Assembly (NCBI RefSeq): GCF_025962655.1
Contig: NZ_JAGFPE010000003.1
Coordinates: forward strand, 527,815-591,814
DNA from: Candidatus Symbiopectobacterium sp. NZEC151
GTDB lineage: Bacteria > Pseudomonadota > Gammaproteobacteria > Enterobacterales > Enterobacteriaceae
Direction of reading: 5' to 3'
DNA: 64,000 bases
Every line of letters starts with the position of its first letter. Position 1 is the stretch's first letter. A program made the translations under genes and the position numbers. Under the pieces are notes generated by a model, which saw only the letters and a program-made list of their open reading frames with translations, made no database searches and was not told the origin of the DNA. Shown one piece after another: positions 51,139-59,569 of the stretch.

Positions 51139-52110
51139 TTATGGCTTGGCAGCAAACTGACCGTCAACGATTTGCGTATAAGGCATATCCTGCGTGATGT
51201 TGCCGACAAATTTCTGAATATCAATCGCCGTGGTGAAGGCTTCTGGCGAAATAACGGCGTTGGCCGGATAGACGTTGCTGTCAATCATTCGCTGCACCGC
51301 CGCATCCACCACGCTACCTTCCAATGCCGCGAACTCCTGACGTGCCACCTGTTTGGCAACATCGGGGTTCTGATGAATAAACGCCAGAGATTCGTTGATG
51401 GTTTTCACGAAGCGCGCCACCAGTTGCGGGTTATCAGCAATCATTTTCTCTGAGGTGTTGATGGTAGAGAACGCGTACTCCGGATAGTCACGGGTGAAAT
51501 CGTAAATCACTTTCAGCCCTTGCCCTACCCCCTGATCCGCCTGCGGTTCATACACCACGGCGGCATCCGCACGGCCCGCTAACAGTGGCCCCAGTTCCGA
51601 ACCGTTTTGCACTTCGTTAATCGCCACATCCGTCTTCGGGTTTAGCCCTGTCTGACCCAGCAGGCGCAGCAACAGCGTGTTAGAGGTTCCCGGCGCCAGC
51701 CCCACCACCACTCGTTTGCCTTTCAAATCCGCCGGTGAGGTGAATTTGAAATCGGGTTTAGCCACAATCCATACTGGCGCACTGTTAGCCACCGCGCTCA
51801 CCGCCTTGGCCTTACCGCCCTTTTGCTGGGCGAACCCGACGTGCTCCGGACCGTGTACGGAGAACTGCGCTTCACCGGACAATACTGCCGCCAGCGCGGT
51901 CGGGCCTGAGCCCGCCGAACGAATCGACGTCACGTCTATCTGATTTTTTTCGAAAAAACCTTGGTGTTTGGCAACATATACCGGTAAGTACAACAAAGAG
52001 TGGAACGCCTCCGTCACCAGCACGCGATCGGGCTTGGCATCAGCCGCTGACGCATTGACAGAACCTGCTGTAAACAGCGCCGCGCACACCCATGCAACGA
52101 TTTTATTCAT
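51139..52110 (-). CDS. NMT1/THI5-like ABC transporter binding protein
   Basis: 323-residue periplasmic protein of the SsuA/TauA/NMT1 group. Signal peptide 1-22 (cleavage near VNASA). Mature segment includes LPVYVAKHQGFFEKNQIDV near residue 44 and GEAQFSVHGPEHVGFAQQKG near residue 85. Relatives bind pyrimidines, sulfonates, nitrate or riboflavin. It is the third gene of the ATPase-permease-binding protein-amidase unit. Confidence 0.87.
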   Translation of the reverse strand: MNKIVAWVCAALFTAGSVNASAADAKPDRVLVTEAFHSLLYLPVYVAKHQGFFEKNQIDVTSIRSAGSGPTALAAVLSGEAQFSVHGPEHVGFAQQKGGKAKAVSAVANSAPVWIVAKPDFKFTSPADLKGKRVVVGLAPGTSNTLLLRLLGQTGLNPKTDVAINEVQNGSELGPLLAGRADAAVVYEPQADQGVGQGLKVIYDFTRDYPEYAFSTINTSEKMIADNPQLVARFVKTINESLAFIHQNPDVAKQVARQEFAALEGSVVDAAVQRMIDSNVYPANAVISPEAFTTAIDIQKFVGNITQDMPYTQIVDGQFAAKP

Positions 52111-52156
52111 CTCACTTTCCTTCTTAACCAGTTAAGGAACAACGGAACGGATACCA

Positions 52157-53002
52157 CTAGCGATGTGTATTCTGGCGCTCCCAGGGCAGAAGCCAGCGTT
52201 GCAGTTGAACCACCACCAGATAGAGCACAATGGCGACCAGCAGCAGCGTAAAGACACCGACCCACACCACATTGAGATTGAAAAGATTGCCTGCGACGAA
52301 AATCATTTTCCCCAGACCATAATCGGAAGAGATGAACTCACCGCCGATGTTAGCAATCAGGGCAAAACCGATGTTCAGTCGGAAAGCGGCGATAATCCAC
52401 GGCAGGGTCGACGGCACCACCACCTTACGGAAAATCTGGTTGCGATTGGCCCCGAGGGAGCGCATCAGGTTGACCTGACTATCATCAATCTGGTGCGTGC
52501 CCTGCCACGCGGAGAGCAGCGCCACGACATAGGTGGCGATAAAGGCCAACGCTATTTTGGAAAACAGCCCGGAGCCGAACCAAATGATGATGATGGGTGC
52601 CAGAGCAATCTTCGGCAGGCTGTTGAGCGCGATGAAAAACGGGTCGAGAATGCGCGCCAGCGTCGGGGTATGCCACAGCAACAGCCCGGAAAATGAACCG
52701 AGCAAGCTGCCCAGCACAAACCCGGTCACAGTGGCATACACCGTGACGTAGGTGTTCTGAAACAGTTCACCGTTACCCACCAGGCGTAAAAATTCCTGCC
52801 AAATCCCTGCCGGAGAGCCCATTAAGAACGCATTGACCACGCCAGTGTTTACCCCGAACTGCCACAGCGCCACAATGCTGGCAATCAGCAAGGCGCGCCA
52901 GCCATTGTCACGCAGTAGCGACAACCAGCGCTTTCTGCGCTGACTTCCCTGACGTGAACGACCCGAGGCCGTTTTATCAGCAACCACGGCAGACTTATTC
53001 AT
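52157..53002 (-). CDS. SsuC/TauC-type ABC transporter permease
   Basis: 281-residue inner-membrane permease with about six helices (starting near residue 34) and the EAA loop DSQVNLMRSLGANRNQIFRK near residue 170. A basic N-terminus of 30 residues (SGRSRQGSQRRKRW) precedes the first helix. Start overlaps the ATPase gene by four bases. Confidence 0.88.
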   Translation of the reverse strand: MNKSAVVADKTASGRSRQGSQRRKRWLSLLRDNGWRALLIASIVALWQFGVNTGVVNAFLMGSPAGIWQEFLRLVGNGELFQNTYVTVYATVTGFVLGSLLGSFSGLLLWHTPTLARILDPFFIALNSLPKIALAPIIIIWFGSGLFSKIALAFIATYVVALLSAWQGTHQIDDSQVNLMRSLGANRNQIFRKVVVPSTLPWIIAAFRLNIGFALIANIGGEFISSDYGLGKMIFVAGNLFNLNVVWVGVFTLLLVAIVLYLVVVQLQRWLLPWERQNTHR

Positions 53003-53838
53003 GCATGATCCCCCAGTTGGATATCCATATCAGCCCAGATCGCATCGAAGAAGGATTGGAACTCGGGATCTTTGCGCGCACCCATGGCGGAACCGTGCCG
53101 CTTGGCGAGGCCAATATCGTAGGTTTTCTTGTTCCAGGTCGGCCGCTGTGACATCACGGCAATGCGATCGGACATGGCAATGGCTTCACCAATATCATGG
53201 GTGATCAACACCACGGTTTTGCCGTATTCGTTGAGGATCGTCAGGATCTCCTCTTCCAACACCAGCCGGGTTTGGTAGTCCAGTGCCGAGAAAGGCTCAT
53301 CGAGCAGAATGATGTCAGGATCGATAACCAGCGTGCGGATCAACGCCGCGCGTTGACGCATCCCCCCCGACAGCGTGGCGGGATAGGCGTGAGCGAAATC
53401 GCCCAACCCATACTTATCGAGGTAGGTCATGGCTCGCTCGTGGCGTTCCTTCTTCGGCATCTCGCTGATTTCCAGCCCGAGACAGACGTTATCCAGAATG
53501 GTGCGCCACGGGAACAGCAGGTCTTTTTGCAACATGTAACCCACTCGCCCTTTGCCGGGCATGGCGTAGTACGGGTCGAACACCTGAATTTCGCCCGCTG
53601 TCGGAGGCAGTAGCCCGGCGATAATGTTAAACATGGTGGTTTTGCCGCAGCCGCTCGGCCCGACAATGCTGATAAATTCCTGGTGATAAATATCAAGGGA
53701 AATGTCTTTGATAACGTCGACTGCGTTATCGTCGTGATCCAAAAACTGTTTTTTTACGCCTTTCATGGCAATCGCCACCGCGGGAGCGGCAGGATCGCCT
53801 GAAGGCATTTTTTCTCTTGCAGGTGAAAGGGTCATCAT
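52999..53838 (-). CDS. SsuB/TauB-type ABC transporter ATPase
   Basis: 279-residue ATPase of the nitrate/sulfonate/taurine group. Walker A GPSGCGKT, Q-loop MLQKDLLFPWRT, signature LSGGMRQR and Walker B IILLDEPFSALD. The start is set at 53838 (ATG, with a second ATG directly after it at 53835), behind AGGAGT. An in-frame start at 53934 would read through a tandem-repeat control region and is rejected. First gene of the amidase operon. Confidence 0.88.
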   Translation of the reverse strand: MMTLSPAREKMPSGDPAAPAVAIAMKGVKKQFLDHDDNAVDVIKDISLDIYHQEFISIVGPSGCGKTTMFNIIAGLLPPTAGEIQVFDPYYAMPGKGRVGYMLQKDLLFPWRTILDNVCLGLEISEMPKKERHERAMTYLDKYGLGDFAHAYPATLSGGMRQRAALIRTLVIDPDIILLDEPFSALDYQTRLVLEEEILTILNEYGKTVVLITHDIGEAIAMSDRIAVMSQRPTWNKKTYDIGLAKRHGSAMGARKDPEFQSFFDAIWADMDIQLGDHA

Positions 53839-53924
53839 ACACTCCTGACTAACGGCGTTTCCGACTGCTAAAAACGCGAAGCCGGATAACAAGGATGTCG
53901 ATTGCGCGCACTTCACCGTGCAAT

Positions 53925-53969
53925 AACTTGTCAAACTTGTCTAATACGACAAACTTATCAAACTTGTCA
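53925..53969. repeat. Five 9-bp tandem repeats upstream of the amidase/ABC operon
   Basis: Five contiguous 9-bp units: AACTTGTCA (units 1 and 5), AACTTGTCT (unit 2), AATACGACA (unit 3, diverged) and AACTTATCA (unit 4). Unit 2 and the middle unit also give a palindrome, TTGTC-N6-GACAA at 53937-53952. A related AACTTGAC follows at 53982. The array lies 87 bases before the ATPase start and is a strong candidate regulator-binding array. Confidence 0.75.
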
Positions 53970-54038
53970 TTTCTTCCATAAACTTGACATCAACCCGCAC
54001 CAACTGGCGAGTACACTGCCGGTTTCTCCCTTTCAGGC

Positions 54039-54072
54039 ATAAAAAAAGCGTCTGCCTGAAAGGCAGACGCTT
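54039..54072 (-). terminator. Rho-independent terminator of the 54.1 kb gene
   Basis: Perfect 12-bp stem AAGCGTCTGCCT (54046-54057 with 54061-54072) and a 3-base loop. On the minus strand it is followed by T7. It ends the transcript of the gene at 54093-54803. Confidence 0.88.
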
Positions 54073-54092
54073 GATGTTTCATAGGGATGCTA

Positions 54093-54803
54093 TCAGGCGG
54101 TTAAGCCATCTCGCTTACGTTCGGCCACCAACACCACCCCTTTTCGCGATTCGTTAGGGGCAAGGCTCCAGATATCGCTTTCAGGAATACTACGGCCATC
54201 GTATCGAATCCGTTCACCGTCGTAGGGCCAGAAAGCATGTTGTTCGGAATCGAAGACAAACACGTCGATACCAACCTCTTTCCGTGCCATACGCGACCAT
54301 AACGCCTTTCCTCCAGGAAATTGCACGTTATCGCTCACCAGCACAATGCCATCATTGATGAGCGCCTTATACATAGCGCTGGCAACATTGGCATTTCGTT
54401 CACGCTTGGTGACGATGACACCTTCTACTTGTGCGTAAGGAGGCAACACAGGTTGCAGATTCTCGTAATAACCAATGACAGCCAAGATTGTTTCGGTTTC
54501 GTCATCGCTATTACGGGATTTCAAATCAATCTTTGCGACAACAACATGCCGTAAATCACCATTAACGTCATCAGGTTCACCGTATATCGCGACGGCATGG
54601 TGTTGCTCATTGTGGATATAGATATCCACGGCTCGACCATTGACCCCTGTTTCGCCAATTTTTCGGTATTCCCGCGCCACCGTGGCGGGGCTATATGACA
54701 TTGGAATAACCGCCATATCAAAACTCCCGCTATCATTTAGGATTGGAGACATTGTAAGCATAGCCTGTTGCACATGATTGGAACCTATAATACCAAACAT
54801 CAT
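54093..54803 (-). CDS. Unknown protein with possible GNAT-like C-terminal part
   Basis: 236-residue protein that I do not recognise. The stretch VEGVIVTKRERNANVASAMY followed by a helix and VLVSDNVQFPGGKALWSRMA resembles phage-type acetyltransferase-like proteins (a GNAT beta4-alpha3 pattern, then LVSD-x-x-Q-x-x-GG-x-x-LW). No signal peptide or membrane helix. Starts at 54761 or 54752 are also possible, because the first 14 residues look unconserved. It has its own terminator and is AT-richer than its neighbours. Function unknown. Confidence 0.5.
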   Translation of the reverse strand: MMFGIIGSNHVQQAMLTMSPILNDSGSFDMAVIPMSYSPATVAREYRKIGETGVNGRAVDIYIHNEQHHAVAIYGEPDDVNGDLRHVVVAKIDLKSRNSDDETETILAVIGYYENLQPVLPPYAQVEGVIVTKRERNANVASAMYKALINDGIVLVSDNVQFPGGKALWSRMARKEVGIDVFVFDSEQHAFWPYDGERIRYDGRSIPESDIWSLAPNESRKGVVLVAERKRDGLTA

Positions 54804-54864
54804 GTGCGTTTATTAGCCAATTTACGCCATACCCCCTTTCAAATGACGCCCAGCGCGAGCAACC

Positions 54865-55473
54865 TCAATAACCGACGGTAAAGCGCGATTTCAGGTGGTT
54901 GCCCTGCTCCAGTTCATCCACCAGCGCGACGGAAAAGTCACCCGCCGAAATGGCGCTGTTGCCCGCCTCATCGAACAGCAGGGTATCTTTGCCCAAACGG
55001 AAGTGCCCGGTGCGCGGCCCCGGCGTAAACAGCGCGGAAGGAGACAGGAACGACCATGACAGCTCATCGTGCTGGCGCAGCGCAGCAAGGAACTCAGCGC
55101 CTCGCGTGGCTTCCGGGCGATAGGCATCGGGGAAGTCTGGGGTATCCAGCAAGCGGGTACCCGCCACTTCGAGCGAACCGGCACCGCCCACCACCAGATA
55201 GCGCTTCACGCCTGACTGGCTGACAGCTTCAATCAGTTGCGACGGTTCGACCGCCTGGAAGCGCACCGCACTGATCGCGGCATCGTGACCACCCAGCGCG
55301 GCACTTAGCGCATCACGATCGCTGACATCTAACGCCAGCGGCGTCACGGCGTCTTGCGGTGGGATGGCGGCTATATTACGCGCAATCGCCGTTACCTGAT
55401 GGCCACGCGCCACCAACTCTTTCAGAATCTCGCTACCGGCCATGCCGGTTGCACCAATCAGGGCAACTTTCAT
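54865..55473 (-). CDS. NAD(P)-binding NmrA/SDR-like oxidoreductase
   Basis: 202-residue atypical short-chain dehydrogenase/NmrA-type protein. The dinucleotide motif GATGMAGSEILKEL lies at residues 6-19, with VARGHQVTAIARN following and YLVVGGAGSLEV in the middle. The family binds NAD(P)H and is often involved in redox stress or quinone reduction. The ATG at 55473 follows GGAG at six bases; an upstream ATG at 55488 has no such site. Single gene. Confidence 0.8.
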   Translation of the reverse strand: MKVALIGATGMAGSEILKELVARGHQVTAIARNIAAIPPQDAVTPLALDVSDRDALSAALGGHDAAISAVRFQAVEPSQLIEAVSQSGVKRYLVVGGAGSLEVAGTRLLDTPDFPDAYRPEATRGAEFLAALRQHDELSWSFLSPSALFTPGPRTGHFRLGKDTLLFDEAGNSAISAGDFSVALVDELEQGNHLKSRFTVGY

Positions 55474-55718
55474 CGTGTTCTCCGTCATCAGATCGTTTCA
55501 CCAAGCTCATCGGTTGAGCTTGCCACTGACCGTAGTGTAAGACATCGCGGAAACAAGATAAGGCCTGATATTCGAGCAGCACTGTTGCATTATTCGTGCA
55601 AATATCAGGAAATGGCGCGCGGATGCAACTAGATTGGTACGGAAAAGGGAGCAATTCCGAGGCATCCCGGCAACCTATCAAACGCATAGCGCCGGAATGA
55701 TCGACCGCTGAAGGCGTA

Positions 55719-56162
55719 TCAGTTGAACGCCTGATTGAGCAGAATGGAGGTAATCACGCCCGTTGCCACCGCAATCAGCACGTAATTACCGTCGATATGG
55801 CGCCACTGGTGGCCTGGTGGAGGGCTGGGCAGGCCATAGCCGCGCCAGTCACGCACCCAGTAGCGATCGCCGCGGTACGGTCCAGGGATCGGATGCCCGG
55901 CACGAAAATCATAGCCGCGCCAGCGGAAGTGATCGCGCCTGTCTTCATAGCGCCCCCAACCGCCTCTTGGGCCATTGTCCCAGCGCGGACCGTGGCCTCG
56001 TCCGCGATCCCAACCGGGCCCACCTTCGCCGCGCGGGCCGCCATTCCAGTGACTTCCCCCTTCACCTCTCGGGCCATCAGGGCCGTGCGCATAAGCAAAA
56101 GAAGCGGAGAGTGGACCGAGAACCAGAGCGGTCATGACGAGCGTCAGAATGGTTTTGCGCAT
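55719..56162 (-). CDS. RcnB-family periplasmic protein
   Basis: 147-residue secreted protein. Signal peptide 1-25 (cleavage after AYA), a low-complexity Gly/Arg/Trp/His-rich region (26-75), then the RcnB domain with WRGYDFRAGHPIPGPYRGDR and PSPPPGHQWRHIDGNYVLIA, and a C-terminal hydrophobic segment. RcnB contributes to nickel/cobalt homeostasis in E. coli; a metal role here is inferred only. Single gene. Confidence 0.82.
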   Translation of the reverse strand: MRKTILTLVMTALVLGPLSASFAYAHGPDGPRGEGGSHWNGGPRGEGGPGWDRGRGHGPRWDNGPRGGWGRYEDRRDHFRWRGYDFRAGHPIPGPYRGDRYWVRDWRGYGLPSPPPGHQWRHIDGNYVLIAVATGVITSILLNQAFN

Positions 56163-56440
56163 ATGCGTATCCTCAAGATAACGACGGTAACCGCCGTTGC
56201 CGCTACTATCTGCCTTCGCCTCACGCGCGAATATCTCCTGTATTCCTAATTACACGGCCCCTGACGCGACTTTACATTGCTTAACGCTTTCCTCACTCAA
56301 AGCCCGATAGCAATGGCAAAAAGCACGGCTAAAACGCAGAAATCAACATCTGGGCTATATTCATTTCAGTTCTAAATCATCGTCGAATGTGATTTAGAAC
56401 CTTATGGCTTACGTCGTAGATTATTTAGCATCGAACGTGA
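56163..56440. other. Noncoding stretch upstream of the RcnB-like gene and repeat element
   Basis: About 280 bases with no supported gene; together with the repeat element and the leader of the next gene the gap is about 500 bases. It includes GTGATTTAGAAC at 56390, partly repeated around 56370-56450, and presumably the promoter of the RcnB-like gene. Confidence 0.4.
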
Positions 56441-56636
56441 CTTACCCTAAATAATTCGAGTTGCGGGACAAAACGTTTACGTTTTGAACAGCGCTTGCGC
56501 TGGCCCTTTAGGGCGAGACTCATTTATGAGTCTCGTAACGCGGCAAGTGAGTGAACCCCGATGAGCTTACTCAGGTAAGTGATTCGGGTGAGCGAGCGCA
56601 GCCAACGCACCGGCAACTTGAAGTATGACGGGTATA
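56441..56636. repeat. Miniature inverted-repeat element, middle copy (196 bp)
   Basis: Third copy of the element at 29972. It carries the four-palindrome insert (about 77 bp) present in the long copy but not the second insert. Its left end reads CTTACCC rather than TATACCC. The right end lies 33 bases before the next gene's ATG. Confidence 0.85.
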
Positions 56637-56668
56637 TGACGTTCTCCACTACATAATAGGTAAACGCA

Positions 56669-57439
56669 ATGAAAACACTGGCTTTGGCAGCATTCACCGG
56701 TGCACTGTTGATGGCGGGTACCGCCGCGCAGGCACAAGACGATCTCAGCGCCATCAAGGCCGCGGGCGTACTCAAAATCGGTACGGAAGGCACCTACGCG
56801 CCTTACTCTTTCCATGATAAATCAGGAAAACTTCAGGGCTTCGATGTGGATATCGGCCGTGCGGTTGCTGAAAAACTGGGGGTAAAAGCCGAGTTTGTGG
56901 AAGGCCGTTGGGACGGTTTGATTGCCGGTGTGGACGCCAAGCGCTATGACGCGGTAATTAACCAGGTGGGTATCACTCAAGAGCGTCAGGCCAAATTTGA
57001 TTTCTCCAAACCCTATATCGACTCCAAAGCGGTACTGGTGGTGCGTAGCGACAACGATACCATCAAAAGCTTTGCTGACCTGAAAGGCCGCAAATCGGCA
57101 CAAAGCCTGACCAGCAATTTCTCCAAACTGGCCAGCAGTCACGGCGCTGAAATTGTTCCCACCGACGGTTTCAACCAATCGCTGGAACTGGTACTCAGCG
57201 GACGGGCGGAAGCAACGTTGAATGACAACCTGTCATACCTGGACTTTAAAAAACAGAAGCCGGATGCCAAGGTCAAAGTGGCAGCAACCGCCACCGAAGG
57301 TGACCCGTCCGGTATTCTGGTACGCAAAAACCAGCCGGAACTGGTGGCCGCGCTGAACAAAGCGCTGGATGAAATCAAAGCGGACGGTACCTATAAGACG
57401 ATAGCAGTGCGATACTTTGGGGAAGATGTTTCCCAATAA
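56669..57439 (+). CDS. Polar amino-acid ABC binding protein (cystine-like)
   Basis: 256-residue periplasmic binding protein of family 3. Signal peptide 1-22 (AAQA). Ligand-site blocks GTYAPYSFHD and GFDVDIGRAVAEKLG near residue 55, and the ARG-type dicarboxylate site in VINQVGITQERQAKFDFS. Resembles TcyJ/FliY cystine-binding proteins. A permease gene follows 21 bases after the stop; no ATPase gene is adjacent. Confidence 0.88.
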   Translation: MKTLALAAFTGALLMAGTAAQAQDDLSAIKAAGVLKIGTEGTYAPYSFHDKSGKLQGFDVDIGRAVAEKLGVKAEFVEGRWDGLIAGVDAKRYDAVINQVGITQERQAKFDFSKPYIDSKAVLVVRSDNDTIKSFADLKGRKSAQSLTSNFSKLASSHGAEIVPTDGFNQSLELVLSGRAEATLNDNLSYLDFKKQKPDAKVKVAATATEGDPSGILVRKNQPELVAALNKALDEIKADGTYKTIAVRYFGEDVSQ

Positions 57440-57460
57440 TCGTCGCGTTCGAGGTCACTA

Positions 57461-58129
57461 TTGATGCCGCCATGGCTACAACTCATGGCAGACTCCTTCT
57501 GGAGTCTGCTTTCTGCTGGGTTACAGTTTACCGTTCCGCTCGCCATTCTCTCTTTTGTGCTCGGGTTAGCACTGGGCATTCTGGTGGCGCTGATCCGTCT
57601 CTATGGACCCAAGCCGCTGAAATGGGTGGCGGATTTTTACGTGTGGGTGATTCGCGGCACGCCGTTGCTGGTGCAGCTGTTTTTAATTTTCTACGGGCTG
57701 CCTAATGCGGGCATCACGCTGGATGCCTTTCCGGCGGCGCTGATTGGCTTCACGCTCAATGTGGGTGCTTACAGTTCTGAGATCGTGCGCGGAGCGATCC
57801 TTTCCGTGGCGAAAGGCCAGTGGAATGCCGCGGCGTCGCTGGGCATGAATCGACGCCAAACGCTGCGCTGGGTGATTATTCCACAGTCGATTTTTGTCTC
57901 GATACCGCCGCTCTCCAATACCTTTATTTCGCTGATCAAAGACACCTCGCTCGCCGCCGTCATCACGGTGCCGGAGATGTTTCTGGCCGCACAGCGTATC
58001 GTTTCCGTCACCTACGAACCGTTGATCCTTTATGTGGAAGCCGCGCTGATCTATTTGCTGTTCAGCACGGTGCTGAGCAAGCTGCAAACCCGGCTCGAAA
58101 CCTACTATCAACGCCACATTCCCCACTGA
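57461..58129 (+). CDS. Polar amino-acid ABC transporter permease
   Basis: 222-residue permease of the HisM/TcyL group with about five helices. GTPLLVQLFLIFYGLPNAGI near residue 68 and the EAA loop SVAKGQWNAAASLGMNRRQT near residue 110 are typical. Together with the preceding binding protein it forms a two-gene unit; the ATPase must come from elsewhere, possibly YhdZ. Confidence 0.9.
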   Translation: MMPPWLQLMADSFWSLLSAGLQFTVPLAILSFVLGLALGILVALIRLYGPKPLKWVADFYVWVIRGTPLLVQLFLIFYGLPNAGITLDAFPAALIGFTLNVGAYSSEIVRGAILSVAKGQWNAAASLGMNRRQTLRWVIIPQSIFVSIPPLSNTFISLIKDTSLAAVITVPEMFLAAQRIVSVTYEPLILYVEAALIYLLFSTVLSKLQTRLETYYQRHIPH

Positions 58130-58202
58130 TTTCGCCTTCCTGCCTCGTCTTGGGGCAGGTGGCTTTTCCCCGCGCATTTCCTTCACCTGAAACGGGGCGC
58201 TT

Positions 58203-58219
58203 TGCACTCCAATAGCGCA
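58203..58219 (+). promoter_or_regulatory. Candidate NtrC binding site upstream of yhdW
   Basis: TGCACT-N5-AGCGCA at 58203-58219 matches the NtrC consensus TGCACC-N5-GGTGCA in 9 of 12 arm positions. A perfect half-site TGCACC is at 58246-58251. Both are about 100-145 bases before the probable start of the sigma-54 transcript, the normal enhancer distance. Confidence 0.6.
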
Positions 58220-58322
58220 TCTTTTGCAGCAAAGTGCCATTTAAGTGCACCCTGACCGAATAAACCTTATCGCCGCTCAGCAATTTTTCTATTTTCTTGT
58301 TATTTATCATCAAAATAAATTA

Positions 58323-58340
58323 TTGGCATCGGTTTTGCTT
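58323..58340 (+). promoter_or_regulatory. Sigma-54 promoter of yhdWXYZ
   Basis: TTGGCATCGGTTTTGCTT has GG at 58325-58326 and GC at 58337-58338 separated by exactly 10 bases, matching the -24/-12 consensus TGGCAC-N5-TTGC. It lies about 120 bases before yhdW and downstream of an NtrC-like site, indicating nitrogen-limitation control. Confidence 0.75.
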
Positions 58341-58458
58341 AACCCTGTCACGGCACGCTACCGTCTGACAAAACAACGGTGCCGACAGACAGGAATGGTG
58401 CAGCCGGATGGCTGCTACCGCACAGCAACACACAACGACTGAGCTACATAGGATAATT

Positions 58459-59484
58459 ATGAAAAGAATGCTACTTTCCACGCTGGTTGCCGGCGCATCC
58501 CTCTTCGCTGCCATCAATCAAGCTCACGCGGGTGCAACATTGGATGCCATTCAGAAAAAAGGGTTTGTTCAGTGTGGTATCAGTGACGGCTTGCCGGGCT
58601 TCTCCTATGCGGATGCCAGCGGGAAATATTCCGGTATCGACGTAGACGTGTGCCGCGGCGTCGCTGCCGCCGTGTTTGGCGATGCCAACAAAGTGAAATA
58701 CACCCCGCTGACCGCCAAAGAGCGTTTCACTGCACTGCAATCCGGTGAAGTTGATATTCTGTCGCGCAATACCACCTGGACCTCTTCCCGTGACGCCGGG
58801 ATGGGCATGCTGTTTACTGGCGTGACTTATTACGATGGCATCGGCTTCCTGACCCACAATAAAGCGGGCCTGACCAGCGCGAAAGAGCTGGATGGCGCTA
58901 CCGTCTGTATTCAGGCCGGTACCGATACCGAACTGAACGTGGCGGATTACTTCAAAACCCACAACATGAAATACACCCCGGTCACCTTCGACCGCTCTGA
59001 CGAAAGCGCCAAGGCGCTGGAATCCGGCCGCTGCGATACCCTGGCGTCCGACCAGTCACAACTGTACGCACTGCGTATCAAGCTGAGCAAACCGGCTGAA
59101 TTTATCGTATTACCGGAAGTTATCTCCAAAGAACCGCTGGGACCGGTGGTACGTCGCGGTGATGAAGAGTGGTTCTCGATTGTACGTTGGACCCTGTTCG
59201 CCATGCTGAATGCGGAAGAAATGGGTGTGACCTCGAAGAACGTTGACGCGCTGGCCGCCAAGCCGACCACCCCAGACATGTCTCACCTGCTGGGTCACGA
59301 AGGCAACTACGGCAAAGATCTGAAACTGCCCGCCGATTGGGCCTTCAAAATCATCAAGCAAGTTGGTAACTACGGTGAAATCTTCGAACGCAACGTTGGT
59401 ATGGACAGCGAGTTGAAAATCAAGCGTGGCCTGAATGAGTTGTGGAACAAAGGCGGTATCCAGTACGCACCTGCGGTACGTTAA
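58459..59484 (+). CDS. yhdW: YhdW/AapJ general L-amino-acid binding protein
   Basis: 341-residue periplasmic receptor of the AapJQMP-type general amino acid ABC transporter. Signal peptide 1-23 (NQAHA). GFVQCGISDGLPGFSYAD near residue 36, VDILSRNTTWTSSRD near 107 and ATVCIQAGTDTELN near 155 are family blocks. The ATG at 58459 follows AGGAT. It is followed by a stable hairpin before yhdX, which probably raises its expression over that of the membrane subunits. Confidence 0.93.
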   Translation: MKRMLLSTLVAGASLFAAINQAHAGATLDAIQKKGFVQCGISDGLPGFSYADASGKYSGIDVDVCRGVAAAVFGDANKVKYTPLTAKERFTALQSGEVDILSRNTTWTSSRDAGMGMLFTGVTYYDGIGFLTHNKAGLTSAKELDGATVCIQAGTDTELNVADYFKTHNMKYTPVTFDRSDESAKALESGRCDTLASDQSQLYALRIKLSKPAEFIVLPEVISKEPLGPVVRRGDEEWFSIVRWTLFAMLNAEEMGVTSKNVDALAAKPTTPDMSHLLGHEGNYGKDLKLPADWAFKIIKQVGNYGEIFERNVGMDSELKIKRGLNELWNKGGIQYAPAVR

Positions 59485-59500
59485 TCGCTAACAGAAAACG

Positions 59501-59524
59501 GGTGCCGCGCCCGGGTGCGGCACC
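59501..59524 (+). terminator. Stem-loop between yhdW and yhdX
   Basis: Perfect 8-bp GC-rich stem GGTGCCGC / GCGGCACC with an 8-base loop and no T tail. It most likely protects the 3' end of the yhdW message and limits read-through into yhdXYZ. Confidence 0.6.
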
Positions 59525-59569
59525 TCTGTGTTCCCGCTTTTTCCGTGTTCCTGCTATTGAGGCACTCGC

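Noticed and set aside
53839..53934. Upstream extension of the ABC ATPase gene to 53934
   Set aside because: The extra 32 residues do not look like an ATPase N-terminus and would overlap the tandem repeats; a good ribosome-binding site is at the later ATG.
53925..53969. The tandem repeats considered as a CRISPR fragment or replication iterons
   Set aside because: Units are only 9 bp with no spacers, no cas genes are present, and there is no replication gene nearby; a regulatory array is the simpler reading.
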